A stretch of 64,000 nucleotides of DNA from Heliomicrobium undosum. Its GTDB lineage: Bacteria; Bacillota; Desulfitobacteriia; Heliobacteriales; Heliobacteriaceae. The notes under the pieces were generated by a model, which had not been told where the DNA came from, made no database searches, and saw only the letters and a program-made list of their open reading frames with translations. The DNA is taken from contig NZ_WXEY01000016.1 in NCBI RefSeq assembly GCF_009877425.1, positions 1 through 64,000 of the forward strand, given 5' to 3'. This document shows positions 18,043-27,186 of this stretch, piece after piece. The translations under genes were made by a program, and so were the position numbers. Position 1 is the stretch's first letter. Every line of letters begins with the position of its first letter.

Positions 18043-18282
18043 GGGGGGCGTCCTCCTTCGCTTTATGAGCCGCTCATTGCAACCGCATCGTCATTCTATT
18101 CTTTCAATTTGTTCTATCTTTTTTTCGCTATCTCCTTTTTCTGCCATAGATTCCTACCGGGTTTTCCCTTCCCACGCCCTAGCCGAGTGTGAACAACTGA
18201 AGGCGATCATGCAACCGGCCCGACCGTCTGCCCGGCACACTCGACCTGAGCCCCACTCTTTTCGAAATTCTTCTCTCGTGAC

Positions 18283-18313
18283 GAAAAAATCATCCCCAGT
18301 TTCTGGGGATGAT
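18283..18313 (-). terminator. Terminator of the glycosyltransferase-MFS operon
   Basis: Stem ATCATCCCCAG / CTGGGGATGAT with a 3-nt loop, followed on the minus strand by six T. Confidence 0.9.
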
Positions 18314-18321
18314 CTGCTGCT

Positions 18322-19554
18322 TCAGGCAACGGTGACCTCTTGCAAAATGACCTTATCATATTTTCTTGTTGTGAAGTAACATAATAACCCCACCAGCAGC
18401 ATCAGTATCCCGGCGCAAACCATCCAATTGTTGACGCCGATGATCTCCGACACTGGCCCCGCGATAAACATGCCGATCGGCGCGGCAAAACTCATTACGC
18501 TGGTGACGAGCGATATTACTTTCCCCAGGTTTTCCTGCGGTATCGTTTTCTGAATGTAGGCGGTAAAGGGGATATGAGAACACATCCCCGTTGTGCCCAT
18601 GATAAAAACGATGATACAAAACAGCCAAAATGCGCCTGCCGGAACCAAGCCGCCGATCAAGGCACACAGGCCCAAGGCAAAAACGCCGAGGGAGATCATG
18701 AGAAACTGCCGCTGTAACCCTCCTGTCACGGTGATGACCAATGCGGCGATGAACATTCCGCTCGAAAAAAGCATTTGAACGATTCCATTGTGCCAAGCCG
18801 TACCATGAAAATACACGTTCACCATGAGGGGCAACAGCGTTCCCAAGGGCACAAAGACAATCGTGGAAAGCAGGATGGGGAGCGCTACACCCATCAGCGC
18901 TGGATTTGCCTTGAGCGCATCGATGCCCTGTTTCAACTCTACGAAGACGTTCCGCTTGTCACGGGCGGACAGGCTCGGTTTCGGAACGTTGATGGAGGAA
19001 AGGGTGAGCAGGGCCAAAGCGGCGCCGAAGACATCGACAAGCATCACGTACTGCAGGGTTGACATGGTCATCAAAAATGCGCCCATCATCGGCCCGGCCA
19101 TCGAAGCGGCGGATGTGACCATCTGTCCCCACCCGCCTGCCTTTGTCAGTTCGCTCTCGGGAACCAGTAGCGGGATGGCCGCTTGCATGGCGGGTTTATG
19201 AAAGGTTTCCCCGACAGCGCGGATGAACAAAATGGCGTACATGAACAGCATCGACGGAACACCGAAAATGAAGGATGCGCCGAGGAGCAGACTGGAAAGT
19301 GCTACCGCGCTGTCCGCGGCGATCATGATCGTCTTGCGATCGTACCGGTCAATCCAGACGCCTGCAAAGGGGCCGATCACCGCCTGCGGCAACAAGCCGA
19401 CGACGCTGGCGATGGTCAGCGCCAGGGCGGAGCCCGTTTGCACCGTGATCCACCAAAGGATCGAAAACTGCACCGCCTGGGAACTTACAATCGAAATCGC
19501 CTGACCGGCATACATGGTGAAAAAAGACTTTTTCCACGCGCTCGCCCTATCCAC
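18322..19554 (-). CDS. MFS efflux transporter
   Basis: 410 aa with 12 predicted helices, closest in pattern to MefA/macrolide-efflux-type MFS proteins: SSQAVQFSILWWITVQTGSA in helix 1 and the loop-2/3 motif GPFAGVWIDRYDRKTIMIAAD. The GTG start directly follows the TAA of the upstream glycosyltransferase (TAAGTG), with AAGGAAGG inside that gene's end, so the two are translationally coupled. Together they suggest export of, or resistance through, a glycosylated compound (inference). Confidence 0.85.
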   Translation of the reverse strand: MDRASAWKKSFFTMYAGQAISIVSSQAVQFSILWWITVQTGSALALTIASVVGLLPQAVIGPFAGVWIDRYDRKTIMIAADSAVALSSLLLGASFIFGVPSMLFMYAILFIRAVGETFHKPAMQAAIPLLVPESELTKAGGWGQMVTSAASMAGPMMGAFLMTMSTLQYVMLVDVFGAALALLTLSSINVPKPSLSARDKRNVFVELKQGIDALKANPALMGVALPILLSTIVFVPLGTLLPLMVNVYFHGTAWHNGIVQMLFSSGMFIAALVITVTGGLQRQFLMISLGVFALGLCALIGGLVPAGAFWLFCIIVFIMGTTGMCSHIPFTAYIQKTIPQENLGKVISLVTSVMSFAAPIGMFIAGPVSEIIGVNNWMVCAGILMLLVGLLCYFTTRKYDKVILQEVTVA

Positions 19555-20808
19555 TTAGGCCTTCCTTTCCAGACAATCAACGATCACTTTCGCACAATCG
19601 CGCGCCCCGTTTTCTGTCCCCATATGGGTTGCCAGCGCCTTTGCGCTTGCAATGACGTGATCGTTGTGGACAAAACGAATGGCCTCGGCCAGGTTGTCGG
19701 CGGTCAGTTTTTTGACGGGAATCGGCTTGGCGCCTACACCCAGATCATGGGCGCGATGAGCCCAGGCAAACTGATCGTTGGCAAAGGGAACAATGATGCT
19801 CGGCGCACCGGCTCTGAATCCGGCTGCTGTTGTTCCGGCGCCGCCGTGATGACAGACGGCCGACACCTGTTCAAACAACCAGGAATGGGGGATGCTGTCC
19901 ACCGCGAATATATGGTCCGGCAGATGCGGCAATTCGCCCATGCCGCATAGGATGCCGCGCCTGCCGCTTTTCGCGAGCGCTTCAATCACCAGCGTGGACA
20001 TGGTGTCTTTCTCATCCATATCAAAGACACTGCCGAAGCCGATATACACCGGCTTTTCTCCGGCCTGCAAAAAACGCGTCAATGCCTCGGAAGGCTGATA
20101 GTCTGTGGGCTCCTCGACAAACCAATAGCCGCTTTGGTGAATGTGTGAATTCCAGTCGCTGGGTCGGGGGAAGACAAAGTTGCTGCAGGAGATCACCGCA
20201 GGATGCCGCCTGTCGGTGTGCCGTTCAAAAGGACAGCCAAATTGATGGGGTATAGCGCCAAACTGTTCTTTCCAAAAGCCTTTGACCGCGTCCTTCGAGG
20301 CTAACCACAGCATTCCTTGCAGCATCGAATAGCTGAAGGCGTTGATGATCCGGTTCGACTTCATCCGTCCATACATAACGACAGAGGTCTGCTCCCCTGT
20401 TTTGTGCATCGGGAAGGGCGAAGCGAGGACAGCAGGGATGCCTAACTTTTCAGCGGCAAAGTAACCCATCGTCACTCCGGGGTGATAGACGATGCATTCG
20501 CTTCCCTCACAGGCGGAATAGAATTCCTGGGCCATATAGATCCCATACTTTTTCATCTTGTTAAAGGCGAGCAGCATCTTCAGCGGATTGTCCGCCCCTT
20601 GGGCTTGCTTCAGCATGGCCTTGTCGACGTTGAGCGATTCAAAATCCGCCTGGATGGGATAAAAATCGATGCCGTAACTGCGTATGAAGCTTTCAAAACT
20701 CCGAATCCCTGTGATGCGCACATCTTTTCCCAGTTTTTTCAGTTCCAAGGCCAGCGCAATATAGGGTTGAAAATCACCGCGAGAGCCGGAACAAAGAATC
20801 GTAATCAT
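19555..20808 (-). CDS. GT1/UGT-family glycosyltransferase
   Basis: 417 aa, GT-B fold glycosyltransferase like macrolide or sterol glycosyltransferases. N-terminal signature ILCSGSRGDFQPYIALALEL; C-terminal donor-binding motif VCHHGGAGTTAAGFRAGAPS followed by VPFANDQFAWAHR. It should transfer a nucleotide-activated sugar to a small hydrophobic acceptor. It is the first gene of a two-gene operon with an MFS pump and is divergent from a TetR regulator, an arrangement typical of drug-inactivation and efflux units. The ATG has GAGGAGCG upstream. Confidence 0.87.
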   Translation of the reverse strand: MITILCSGSRGDFQPYIALALELKKLGKDVRITGIRSFESFIRSYGIDFYPIQADFESLNVDKAMLKQAQGADNPLKMLLAFNKMKKYGIYMAQEFYSACEGSECIVYHPGVTMGYFAAEKLGIPAVLASPFPMHKTGEQTSVVMYGRMKSNRIINAFSYSMLQGMLWLASKDAVKGFWKEQFGAIPHQFGCPFERHTDRRHPAVISCSNFVFPRPSDWNSHIHQSGYWFVEEPTDYQPSEALTRFLQAGEKPVYIGFGSVFDMDEKDTMSTLVIEALAKSGRRGILCGMGELPHLPDHIFAVDSIPHSWLFEQVSAVCHHGGAGTTAAGFRAGAPSIIVPFANDQFAWAHRAHDLGVGAKPIPVKKLTADNLAEAIRFVHNDHVIASAKALATHMGTENGARDCAKVIVDCLERKA

Positions 20809-20831
20809 TTTTCCACGCTCCTCTTGTATTG

Positions 20832-20850
20832 ACCAACAACGTGTTGTACA
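20832..20850. promoter_or_regulatory. Candidate TetR operator
   Basis: Imperfect palindrome ACAAC-GT-GTTGT (20836-20847) within the 168-nt gap between the divergent TetR gene and the glycosyltransferase gene. The half-site ACCAACAA recurs about 50 bp away near 20884. Confidence 0.4.
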
Positions 20851-20976
20851 TTGATAGTCTAGCGGTGTTGCCCTGAAGCATCAACCAACAATGCCATGGC
20901 AAGTGTCGGATGTTCAGAGGACGAGAGATGAATCGACATAAAGAACGGCTTCAAGACATGTTCAGGAGTTGAAAAA

Positions 20977-21546
20977 ATGAACAAACAACCGGAAGCGACG
21001 GCGCAGACCCGGCAAAACCTCATCGATGCCTTTTGGTCCCTCTACGGCGAAAAGAGAATTGAGAAAATCACCGTTAAAGAAATCACCGCGAGAGCCGGCT
21101 ATAACCGGGGAACCTTTTACGAGTATTTCCAAGACGTCTATGATGTGCTGGCGCAAATTGAACAGTCCCTGATCCCGTCGATGGATGAATTGCCGCCCAT
21201 CACCATGCAGAATCAACAAATGGGCATGCCCCTCGACCTATTCCTGAATCTCTATGAACAAAACAGCAAATACTACGCCGTTCTGCTGGGCGACAAGGGC
21301 GACCCGGCTTTTGCCAGCATGCTGAAAAATGCTACAAAGCCTGCCATCAAGCAGGCTTTGGCTGAAACACATGATATTGACCCCATCGAATTGGACTTCA
21401 TTCTGGAGTATGTGCTTTCCGCCATGATCGGCATCATGAGTTACTGGTATCGGCGGGACAAAGCGCTGCCGGCAGAGGACTTGATTGGGCTCATGCATGA
21501 CCTGATGGAGAACGGCGTGACGAAGCGGTTGTCAAAGCCACAATAA
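20977..21546 (+). CDS. TetR-family repressor
   Basis: 189 aa. The N-terminal helix-turn-helix is clear: TRQNLIDAFWSLYGEKRIEK, then ITVKEITARAGYNRGTFYEY. The C-terminal domain (about residues 70-185) is helical, with a C-terminal YVLSAMIGIMSYWYRRD segment typical of TetR_C dimer interfaces. It most likely represses the divergent glycosyltransferase-MFS operon and is released by their substrate (inference from position). A strong terminator follows. Confidence 0.88.
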   Translation: MNKQPEATAQTRQNLIDAFWSLYGEKRIEKITVKEITARAGYNRGTFYEYFQDVYDVLAQIEQSLIPSMDELPPITMQNQQMGMPLDLFLNLYEQNSKYYAVLLGDKGDPAFASMLKNATKPAIKQALAETHDIDPIELDFILEYVLSAMIGIMSYWYRRDKALPAEDLIGLMHDLMENGVTKRLSKPQ

Positions 21547-21550
21547 AATT

Positions 21551-21598
21551 GCCCCCTATGGCAGCGTCAAATGCTGCCGTAGGGGGCGCGTTTTTTTC
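21551..21598 (+). terminator. Terminator after the TetR gene
   Basis: 15-bp stem (GCCCCCTATGGCAGC pairing with GCTGCCGTAGGGGGC with one G-T pair), then seven T. Confidence 0.9.
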
Positions 21599-21654
21599 TG
21601 TCTGTTTGCGGAGGCAGTCTAGGCCTCCTTGGTATGCGCTGTGAAGGAACGACG

Positions 21655-21927
21655 TTACACGGGTTGTCTTGAAAGGGTGCGGATTTTCACTTCGTGCTCC
21701 CCGATAATCGCTGCTATGGACCTTTGGTCTTCCTGCATATCGTCTATCTTGCGATGGAGCGTTTGGAGCATCCCCATGACGTCTTCTTCCTCGTTGCGTT
21801 CCAAGCGATCAAAGCGACGATTGACTTCTTGCTTGAGTGACTTTATTTCTTCGCGCATTCCTTGTAGACCGGCCTGAAAATCCCTTAGTTCCCGCAGCAT
21901 CTGGTTTTGAAACTCGTTGTCGTTCAC
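21655..21927 (-). CDS. Small coiled-coil protein (copy 1 of 3)
   Basis: 90 aa from a GTG start (GAGAGGGG upstream), begins MNDNEFQNQMLRELRDFQAG and is predicted to be almost wholly coiled coil (EEIKSLKQEVNRRFDRLER, LHRKIDDMQEDQRSIAAII). Function unknown. Two relatives occur in this window beside CRISPR arrays, a truncated one at 42159-42350 and a full one at 60215-60499. All three share the C-terminal motif IIGEHEVK and a basic end. Confidence 0.75.
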   Translation of the reverse strand: MNDNEFQNQMLRELRDFQAGLQGMREEIKSLKQEVNRRFDRLERNEEEDVMGMLQTLHRKIDDMQEDQRSIAAIIGEHEVKIRTLSRQPV

Positions 21928-22171
21928 GCTAAGCCCCTCTCCATGATCTGCTGTTTGGCTTGTCTTTAGTATGTCAGGTTTTGATAAGGGCAAGCATCAA
22001 GTTTATGGCGCTTACAGCCACGCAGCCGCCTATACATTGAAGGGCTATCGCAGGGCTTGTTATCTTGCCAACCGACAAAAATGTTGTCTATCGTTCGAAT
22101 GGTTTAGGGACGACGATCTTTTTCACTTAAGTTACTTGCATAATCTCTGAATTTAGGGGTACATGCCTGCT

Positions 22172-23257
22172 ATGAAAAAAGCCATCGTTGCTGCTGGCGC
22201 CGTCTTCATCGCTCTGTCCGTCGGTACTTATGTTTTCGCCAACGGCACTATGATCCAGGATCGCTTTATCACCGAGAATCTACCGAATCAGCAGATCGAT
22301 TTGCAAAGCAGCGATTTGTCCGAATATCCATCACCAGATGGAACGAAGCGCGTTGTGCTTCAAATATCGCAGGTTGACCCGATATCGGGACATTTGATGT
22401 TGGTTCCAGAAATTCGATGGAGTGACGGCGCCAAGCAAAGGCTGGATATCTCTTTTCTTGATATGAATGAGGAACGTGAACGACAGCCGCATGCAATCTG
22501 GTTATCGGATGATAAGGTCTTACTCGGCGGCAAGCTTATCTTTGACACTCGCACAAAGGAAACCGTATCGATCACCGACAGATTGTCCGACCTGGAGGGA
22601 GCGACGGCCTGGACGTACCGGGTCAATCCCTCGAAAAACAAACTCGCGCTCATTGGCAAATATCCGAACAGCGCGAAGAAAGTGATCCGGGTTATCGATC
22701 TGAACACGATGAGCGCTGCCGATGTTTATCAATACAACGAGGCCAAAATGGAACCGCAGGGCGTTGTGCCGGCTCTCGCCTGGGACGAACACGATCGAAT
22801 TTACTTCGATACGTTCCAAGGGGAAAAACCCGTGGTCTTGCAACTTGAAAAAGGGAATGTCCGCCTTTTCAAAGAAAACGCCGCTACCCCGCAAGGATCT
22901 CCGGATGGGAAATATCTCGCTGTCTTTCCCACGTCGAATTACTACAGCAAGAAAGACACAGCTTCGCCAGAAACAAAAATCATCGATCTGCACACCGGGA
23001 AGGAAGTCGGTTCCGCGTCTTTCCTCGGAAGAACGATTTGGTCGAAAGACAATGCGTATATCGGCGTTCAGGGCATGAACGAGATGAAAGTCTGGAAGGT
23101 GAAGCCCGACGGAACTTTGGATACAAAACTGGAAAAAACCGTTCTGCCGGATAATCTGACTTCAGTGTTTTTTGATGGACATTTCTTGAAGTATAATACG
23201 GTGGAGAACACCGGAAAAGATGTGAAAAGGAACGCTGTCAGCATTCCCTTGAATTAA
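22172..23257 (+). CDS. Secreted or membrane-anchored beta-propeller-like protein, function unknown
   Basis: 361 aa. An N-terminal hydrophobic segment (KKAIVAAGAVFIALSVGTYVF) acts as signal or anchor. The rest has repeated strands and short motifs reminiscent of PD40/WD-like propellers (YPSPDGTKRVVLQIS, NPSKNKLALIGKYPN, GSPDGKYLAVFPTS, WSKDNAYIGVQGM). No enzyme motif was recognised. AGGGG lies 12 bases before the ATG at 22172; an ATG at 22163 is too close to it. A terminator follows, so it is likely a single gene. Confidence 0.7.
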   Translation: MKKAIVAAGAVFIALSVGTYVFANGTMIQDRFITENLPNQQIDLQSSDLSEYPSPDGTKRVVLQISQVDPISGHLMLVPEIRWSDGAKQRLDISFLDMNEERERQPHAIWLSDDKVLLGGKLIFDTRTKETVSITDRLSDLEGATAWTYRVNPSKNKLALIGKYPNSAKKVIRVIDLNTMSAADVYQYNEAKMEPQGVVPALAWDEHDRIYFDTFQGEKPVVLQLEKGNVRLFKENAATPQGSPDGKYLAVFPTSNYYSKKDTASPETKIIDLHTGKEVGSASFLGRTIWSKDNAYIGVQGMNEMKVWKVKPDGTLDTKLEKTVLPDNLTSVFFDGHFLKYNTVENTGKDVKRNAVSIPLN

Positions 23258-23321
23258 GTCGGGGATTCGCGGAGGAACTCTTCTGTGTGAAACAAATCGG
23301 TCAGATTGATTCCTGATAGGC

Positions 23322-23366
23322 AAAAACGATGCCGGAGAACTTTTGGTTCCTGGCATCGTTTCTTTT
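23322..23366 (+). terminator. Rho-independent terminator
   Basis: Stem AAAACGATGCC / GGCATCGTTT followed by T-rich sequence. Confidence 0.8.
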
Positions 23367-23398
23367 ATGTAGCGATGAATATCATCAGATTTCGTGTT

Positions 23399-25390
23399 CT
23401 AGGCGATCGTAGTGACCCTCATTTTTTGCTTTTTCGGCTCACCGCTGTATCTTGCTGCTAGCCGATCGAGCCGCTGGTGGCGACGTCTTCGACGAAACTG
23501 ACCAAGCGGTTGCCGGTGTGTTGCCCCAATTCGACGAGGATAATGTCCGGCAGACCAGCTTGTTGCCGCTCTCGGACGGACGCAGAACCGCCAGATGGGT
23601 ATAGGGGCAGCAACTCCAGCAGCATCTTCATGATTCGTCACTCCGTAACACTGATTCACCCATTGTTCAATATCCTGTTTCGCGGCCCCCTCGCCGATCC
23701 GTTGTTGCAGCGTCAACAACTGGGGCAAGCCGGGCAACGGGAGGGCGTGCAGTTCATAGGCGCTGACGGCCACGCTGCCGCTGATGCAGCGAAAGGCCAT
23801 ATCGACGGCCTTGCAGTTGAGCAGTGCCGACAGAGTCGCCGGTGTGATCTCTACGTCGCGGTCGGGATAGATCATGTTCAGATGGTTTTCGACCACCGCC
23901 GCGCCGTAGGCGTCAATAAAGGATTGGGGCATCACCGCCGCCAGCAGCCGGCGGTTTTGTTCTTTTGCCGTCGTCCGGTGGACGAGGACGCATTCGCGCT
24001 GGACCTTCAAAAAGGTCTGCCCCGGCTCGACGCGGATAAAGGGCACATGGTTGCGCTTGGTGGCGCTGAAGGAAAAGCCAGCGTCGGTAACTGCTTCGGA
24101 CCAGACGATGGGATAGGCGTCGTCAAGCCGGTTTTGCAGCAATTGATCCTTGTGGCGGTTCCAGACGAGGGGTCCCGTCGACACGTTGTAGCCCAGGTGG
24201 GAGAGCCGCGTCGGCATCGCCTTGAGGTGACGGAAAAAAGCCGCCTGTTCGGGATGGCGCGGGAGAATCCAGGGCGCCTCCCCTTCGATGGTAAAGCGGC
24301 CCACCGGTTGGACATGGGCCGTTTGGATGGAACGGGGCGTGATTTCGGAGACCTCCACCTCGGCGCTTTGCTTGGACCGGACAAAGACGGACAAGGCGGT
24401 CTCCTGCAAGACATCATCAAAGACGCCCTCCCGGTCGGCCACAAAGTCGATCACGGCCGGACGGGCCTCCCGGAACAAGAGCGCACGCAAGGCCTTGAAA
24501 TACTGGCCGCCGAGAAAAGACGTAGGGGTGACGTAGGCGACCATGCCCTCCTTTGTGGTGAGACGCAGGGCCAGGTCGGTGAAGAGGCCGTAGAGATTGG
24601 CGTGGCCGTAGAGGGAACGGGCGTAGGCTTTTCGCATCGCCCCGTCGAGGCGGACCCGCCCATAGGGCGGGTTGCCGATCACCAGATCGTAGCGCCTTTT
24701 GGGAAGCGCGGTGAGCGAATCGACGGTCTTCACAAGATTGGGTGGACGGCAACCGGCCTGGGTGCACAGGGGGAGCAGCACGATATCGAGCATCACCTGG
24801 GACATCCAGCCGGCAAAGGGGTCGATCTCCTGCCCCGCCAACCGCTCGGCGATGATGGTCAACTTTTCGCGCGGCTCACCTGCGATGTGTTGCAGCATCC
24901 GGGCGGCCACAGGCGCCAGAAAGGCCCCGCCGCCGCAAGCCGGGTCGATGATCGTGCCGCGCGTCCAGTCAAAACCGGTCTGTTCCGTCAGATCGAGCAG
25001 ACGGTTTACCAGCGACGGCGGCGTATAGTAGGCGCCGAGGGAGGAACGCTGCGCTTCGGGCAGCATGGCTGTATAGACGGTTCCCACCAGATAGCCGCTT
25101 TCCAGGGGATCATGGCGCTCGGCGAGATGTTCGCCCATCTGCTGGGCCAGCGTTTGGGCCGACCGTTCCAGGGGCGGCAGGGTGACGGGCACGGGGCGGA
25201 TCGGCGCGGATGGACCGAGCCTGGAGGCGGTTAGATTCCAGTAGGTGTTGAGCAGGGCAAAGCAAAAAGACCAGGCAACGGAAAGCCGTTCCTGGTCTTT
25301 GTACATTTCTGCCAGACCTCGGGCCATTGCCTTGCCGGATGTGAAGTGAGTGATGAGTTGGATGTGAAGGTTCGTGGATTGAGTGTGCAA
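23399..25390 (-). CDS. Eco57I/N6-adenine DNA methyltransferase, C-terminus altered
   Basis: 663 aa. An Eco57I-type adenine methylase: LGAYYTPPSLVNRLL (about 123), the SAM motif IIDPACGGGAFLAPVA (about 148), and the catalytic NPPYGR (about 239), with a large C-terminal target-recognition region. The start is TTG at 25390, six bases after GGAGG. After about residue 590 the frame becomes Arg-rich (RPRAATSWS...RRRRHQRLD) and unlike a methylase, while a different frame of the same DNA encodes a restriction-enzyme-like peptide. The natural C-terminus was probably replaced by a deletion joining it out of frame to a neighbouring endonuclease gene. Confidence 0.8.
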   Translation of the reverse strand: MHTQSTNLHIQLITHFTSGKAMARGLAEMYKDQERLSVAWSFCFALLNTYWNLTASRLGPSAPIRPVPVTLPPLERSAQTLAQQMGEHLAERHDPLESGYLVGTVYTAMLPEAQRSSLGAYYTPPSLVNRLLDLTEQTGFDWTRGTIIDPACGGGAFLAPVAARMLQHIAGEPREKLTIIAERLAGQEIDPFAGWMSQVMLDIVLLPLCTQAGCRPPNLVKTVDSLTALPKRRYDLVIGNPPYGRVRLDGAMRKAYARSLYGHANLYGLFTDLALRLTTKEGMVAYVTPTSFLGGQYFKALRALLFREARPAVIDFVADREGVFDDVLQETALSVFVRSKQSAEVEVSEITPRSIQTAHVQPVGRFTIEGEAPWILPRHPEQAAFFRHLKAMPTRLSHLGYNVSTGPLVWNRHKDQLLQNRLDDAYPIVWSEAVTDAGFSFSATKRNHVPFIRVEPGQTFLKVQRECVLVHRTTAKEQNRRLLAAVMPQSFIDAYGAAVVENHLNMIYPDRDVEITPATLSALLNCKAVDMAFRCISGSVAVSAYELHALPLPGLPQLLTLQQRIGEGAAKQDIEQWVNQCYGVTNHEDAAGVAAPIPIWRFCVRPRAATSWSAGHYPRRIGATHRQPLGQFRRRRRHQRLDRLAARYSGEPKKQKMRVTTIA
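23458..23631 (-). pseudogene. Remnant of a BsuBI/PstI-like restriction endonuclease
   Basis: A 57-codon frame inside the 3' end of the methylase, in another frame, reads MKMLLELLPLYPSGGSA, then LPDIILVELG and LVSFVEDVATSGSIG, and stops. The PDhhLhhhG...hhhhVEhVATxG pattern is the catalytic-strand region of BsuBI/PstI-type endonucleases. Both flanking parts of such a protein are missing. A methylase followed by its endonuclease is the usual order, so this is probably the relic of a restriction-modification pair. Confidence 0.5.
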
Positions 25391-25484
25391 CGTGGGCCTC
25401 CATGATGAAAATTAAATTTTTGCCGAGTAGATTGATTTAGTTAGTACGAATAAAACAATGATACTTAATGAAACCCGCATATTT

Positions 25485-26110
25485 AGTTCTATTCCATGCG
25501 GGGATTAGCGTTTCCTGTTACGGGAAGCGAAGTATAACCACGAAAAGCTTATTTGTAATTGTAATTCCCTACGTGAATTATCGACTCCTGTTACAGGGAC
25601 AGCAGGCACTGCAACAGCGCCAACTGGAATTGTTTCAATTCCCTACGGGAATTAACCTTTCCTGTAACAATTTACGACAGATGGCGGAGCGCCGAAAACC
25701 GATAAGTTTCAATTCCCTACGGGAATTAACCTTTCCTGTAACTTAAAGGCCGCAACGTCCTCGCCAACGGCTTCAACTAGTTTCAATTCCCTACGGGAAT
25801 TAACCTTTCCTGTAACGAAATGCAAAGGTGCCGAAAGTTATCGGGCTCTAGTGTTTCAATTCCCTACGGGAATTAACCTTTCCTGTAACTGAACCATGCG
25901 ATGTCTCCGGTGATGCGTTCAATGTTTCAATTCCCTACGGGAATTAACCTTTCCTGTAACCGAGGGTGTCACCCCGGAAACTATCAAAACGGAAATGTTT
26001 CAATTCCCTACGGGAATTAACCTTTCCTGTAACCAGGCGGCACAGCAAGCCGCGGATTCCCTGGAGGCGCTGGGTTTCAATTCCCTACGGGAATTAAACT
26101 TTCCTGTAAC
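25485..26110 (-). CRISPR. CRISPR array A1 (7 clear plus 2 degenerate repeats)
   Basis: 37-nt repeats start at 25632, 25706, 25780, 25853, 25924, 25997 and 26074, with 34-37-nt spacers. All begin GTTTCAATTCCCTACGGGAA on the plus strand and end CCTTTCCTGTAAC. Two decayed units lie near 25485 and 25556. Decay on the left and the leader-like sequence on the right put the leader at the right, so transcription is leftward. The crRNA-sense repeat then ends in ATTGAAAC, the standard 8-nt 5' handle. The last repeat has one mismatch. Confidence 0.97.
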
Positions 26111-26363
26111 CGCGCCCCCTCTCAACCCTTATCCCACAAGCCCTCCCGCCACCTTTTGCGAGCCACTCCAAAAACGCCCCTAACTTCAACACCCTCCCCC
26201 CTCTCAATCCCACTCCAACCCCTGATTTCATCGGATCGAGCCACCCCCGCCTTTTCTGCCGAGTAGCCTCACTCGCGTGGAAAAACCCAAAACGCCACCC
26301 GCTCGCAATCACCGCAGTCTCACTACAAAACTACCACGTCAACCCCTTCTAGTCCATCCTCAA
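26111..26363 (-). promoter_or_regulatory. Leader A of array A1
   Basis: Shares the landmarks CTTATCCCACAAGCCCTCCC and TTTTGCGAGC with the sequence right of every other array in the window. The distal arm (normally TCGCTCGC) is decayed here to CACTCGCG. It should hold the promoter of the array transcript and the site of new spacer insertion. Confidence 0.75.
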
Positions 26364-26496
26364 TTACAACACAATATTCCCGATCCCGACCAGATCCAGC
26401 TTTCGCCCCAACCGCTCAACATCATTTTCACAGGCTCGGCATTGGCGGTAAAAGATTACACTGTCCTCATCCCGATGGATGCGCCGGAGCAGCTTG
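26364..26496 (-). pseudogene. cas2: cas2 remnant (3' half)
   Basis: The frame encodes LLRRIHRDEDSVIFYRQC, then ACENDVERLGRKLDLVGIG and a stop, matching the C-terminal half of the four Cas2 copies further right. The N-terminal half, including the VTYDIADDKRR catalytic strand, is absent. Upstream it is joined to a cas4 fragment. Confidence 0.85.
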
Positions 26497-26628
26497 GGGT
26501 TAGCGGCTCTCCGGCCTCGCGGATCGCTCTGGCCGCCGCCAAGGCCACCAGGGCCATCTCTTGCAGCGACTCATCCAAAAACACCTGTCGCCGCTTCGCC
26601 GACCCACGTAATAGATATAGCCGTCATA
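26497..26628 (-). pseudogene. cas4 remnant
   Basis: DNA similar to the Cas4 part of the cas4/cas1 fusion genes (region encoding FDESLRETALQALAAARAIREAGEP). It is fused directly to the cas2 remnant in a different frame, so cas1 and the start of cas2 were deleted between them. Confidence 0.7.
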
Positions 26629-26654
26629 GACCCTTACTCGAACACCCTTGAACA

Positions 26655-26697
26655 ATAAAAGCGCCCATCTTACTAAATCAAGTAAAATGAGCGCTGG
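26655..26697 (-). terminator. Probable terminator of the type III operon
   Basis: Imperfect stem AAAGCGCCCATCTTACT / AAGTAAAATGAGCGCT, followed on the minus strand by TTTTATTG, 16 nt beyond the last gene of the operon. Confidence 0.6.
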
Positions 26698-26712
26698 GCA
26701 ATCTGTTTGGAA

Positions 26713-27174
26713 TTATAACTTGAGCTTAGAAAGTGCAGCCCAACGGGGATCAATGGTGTCTCCTTTCTTGCTCGTTGTGTCAGCGGGCTTGAACGATTTG
26801 GCAGCAAACAATTCATCTTCCCGATAGATCCTATTTAACCAAGAAAGGGTGAACGCCAATTGAGCGAACGATAAGCCTTTCAGCTTTGGATGATCAATCC
26901 GACCATTGTTGATTCTTAAGACCGACATAACCTTTCGATACTGGCCCTTCATTGAACCGCCACGGGCAAAAGGGCTGGCCGATAATTTTTCAACGGTCTG
27001 CACAGCGACCCTCAACGGATCTGTTGCCATAGGATCTCTGGAAAGATCTCGAAAAACATTACTCACTTCCCGGACGACGGTTGCTGTCACCACTTGCCGG
27101 TCCCTTCCGCCTTCAAAAGACCAATCAACACAAGATAGTTCCTCCGCGATGGTTATCAGCTTTTCCTTATCCAT
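26713..27174 (-). CDS. Unidentified protein of the type III CRISPR operon
   Basis: 153 aa, mostly helical (TATVVREVSNVFRDLSRDP; LSFAQLAFTLSWLNRIYRED), with a disordered Lys/Asp-rich C-terminus. It is the last gene of the operon, 12 nt after the preceding RAMP gene, with AGGGGG before its ATG. Size and helicity fit a second small-subunit (Cas11-like) or accessory role, but I recognise no family signature; Csx19 or another III-D accessory is possible. Confidence 0.7.
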   Translation of the reverse strand: MDKEKLITIAEELSCVDWSFEGGRDRQVVTATVVREVSNVFRDLSRDPMATDPLRVAVQTVEKLSASPFARGGSMKGQYRKVMSVLRINNGRIDHPKLKGLSFAQLAFTLSWLNRIYREDELFAAKSFKPADTTSKKGDTIDPRWAALSKLKL

Positions 27175-27186
27175 GGCGCGGCCCCC

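Noticed and set aside
23477-25234. 585-codon plus-strand frame opposite the methylase
   Set aside because: Long only because of high GC; the minus strand carries the methylase motifs in order.
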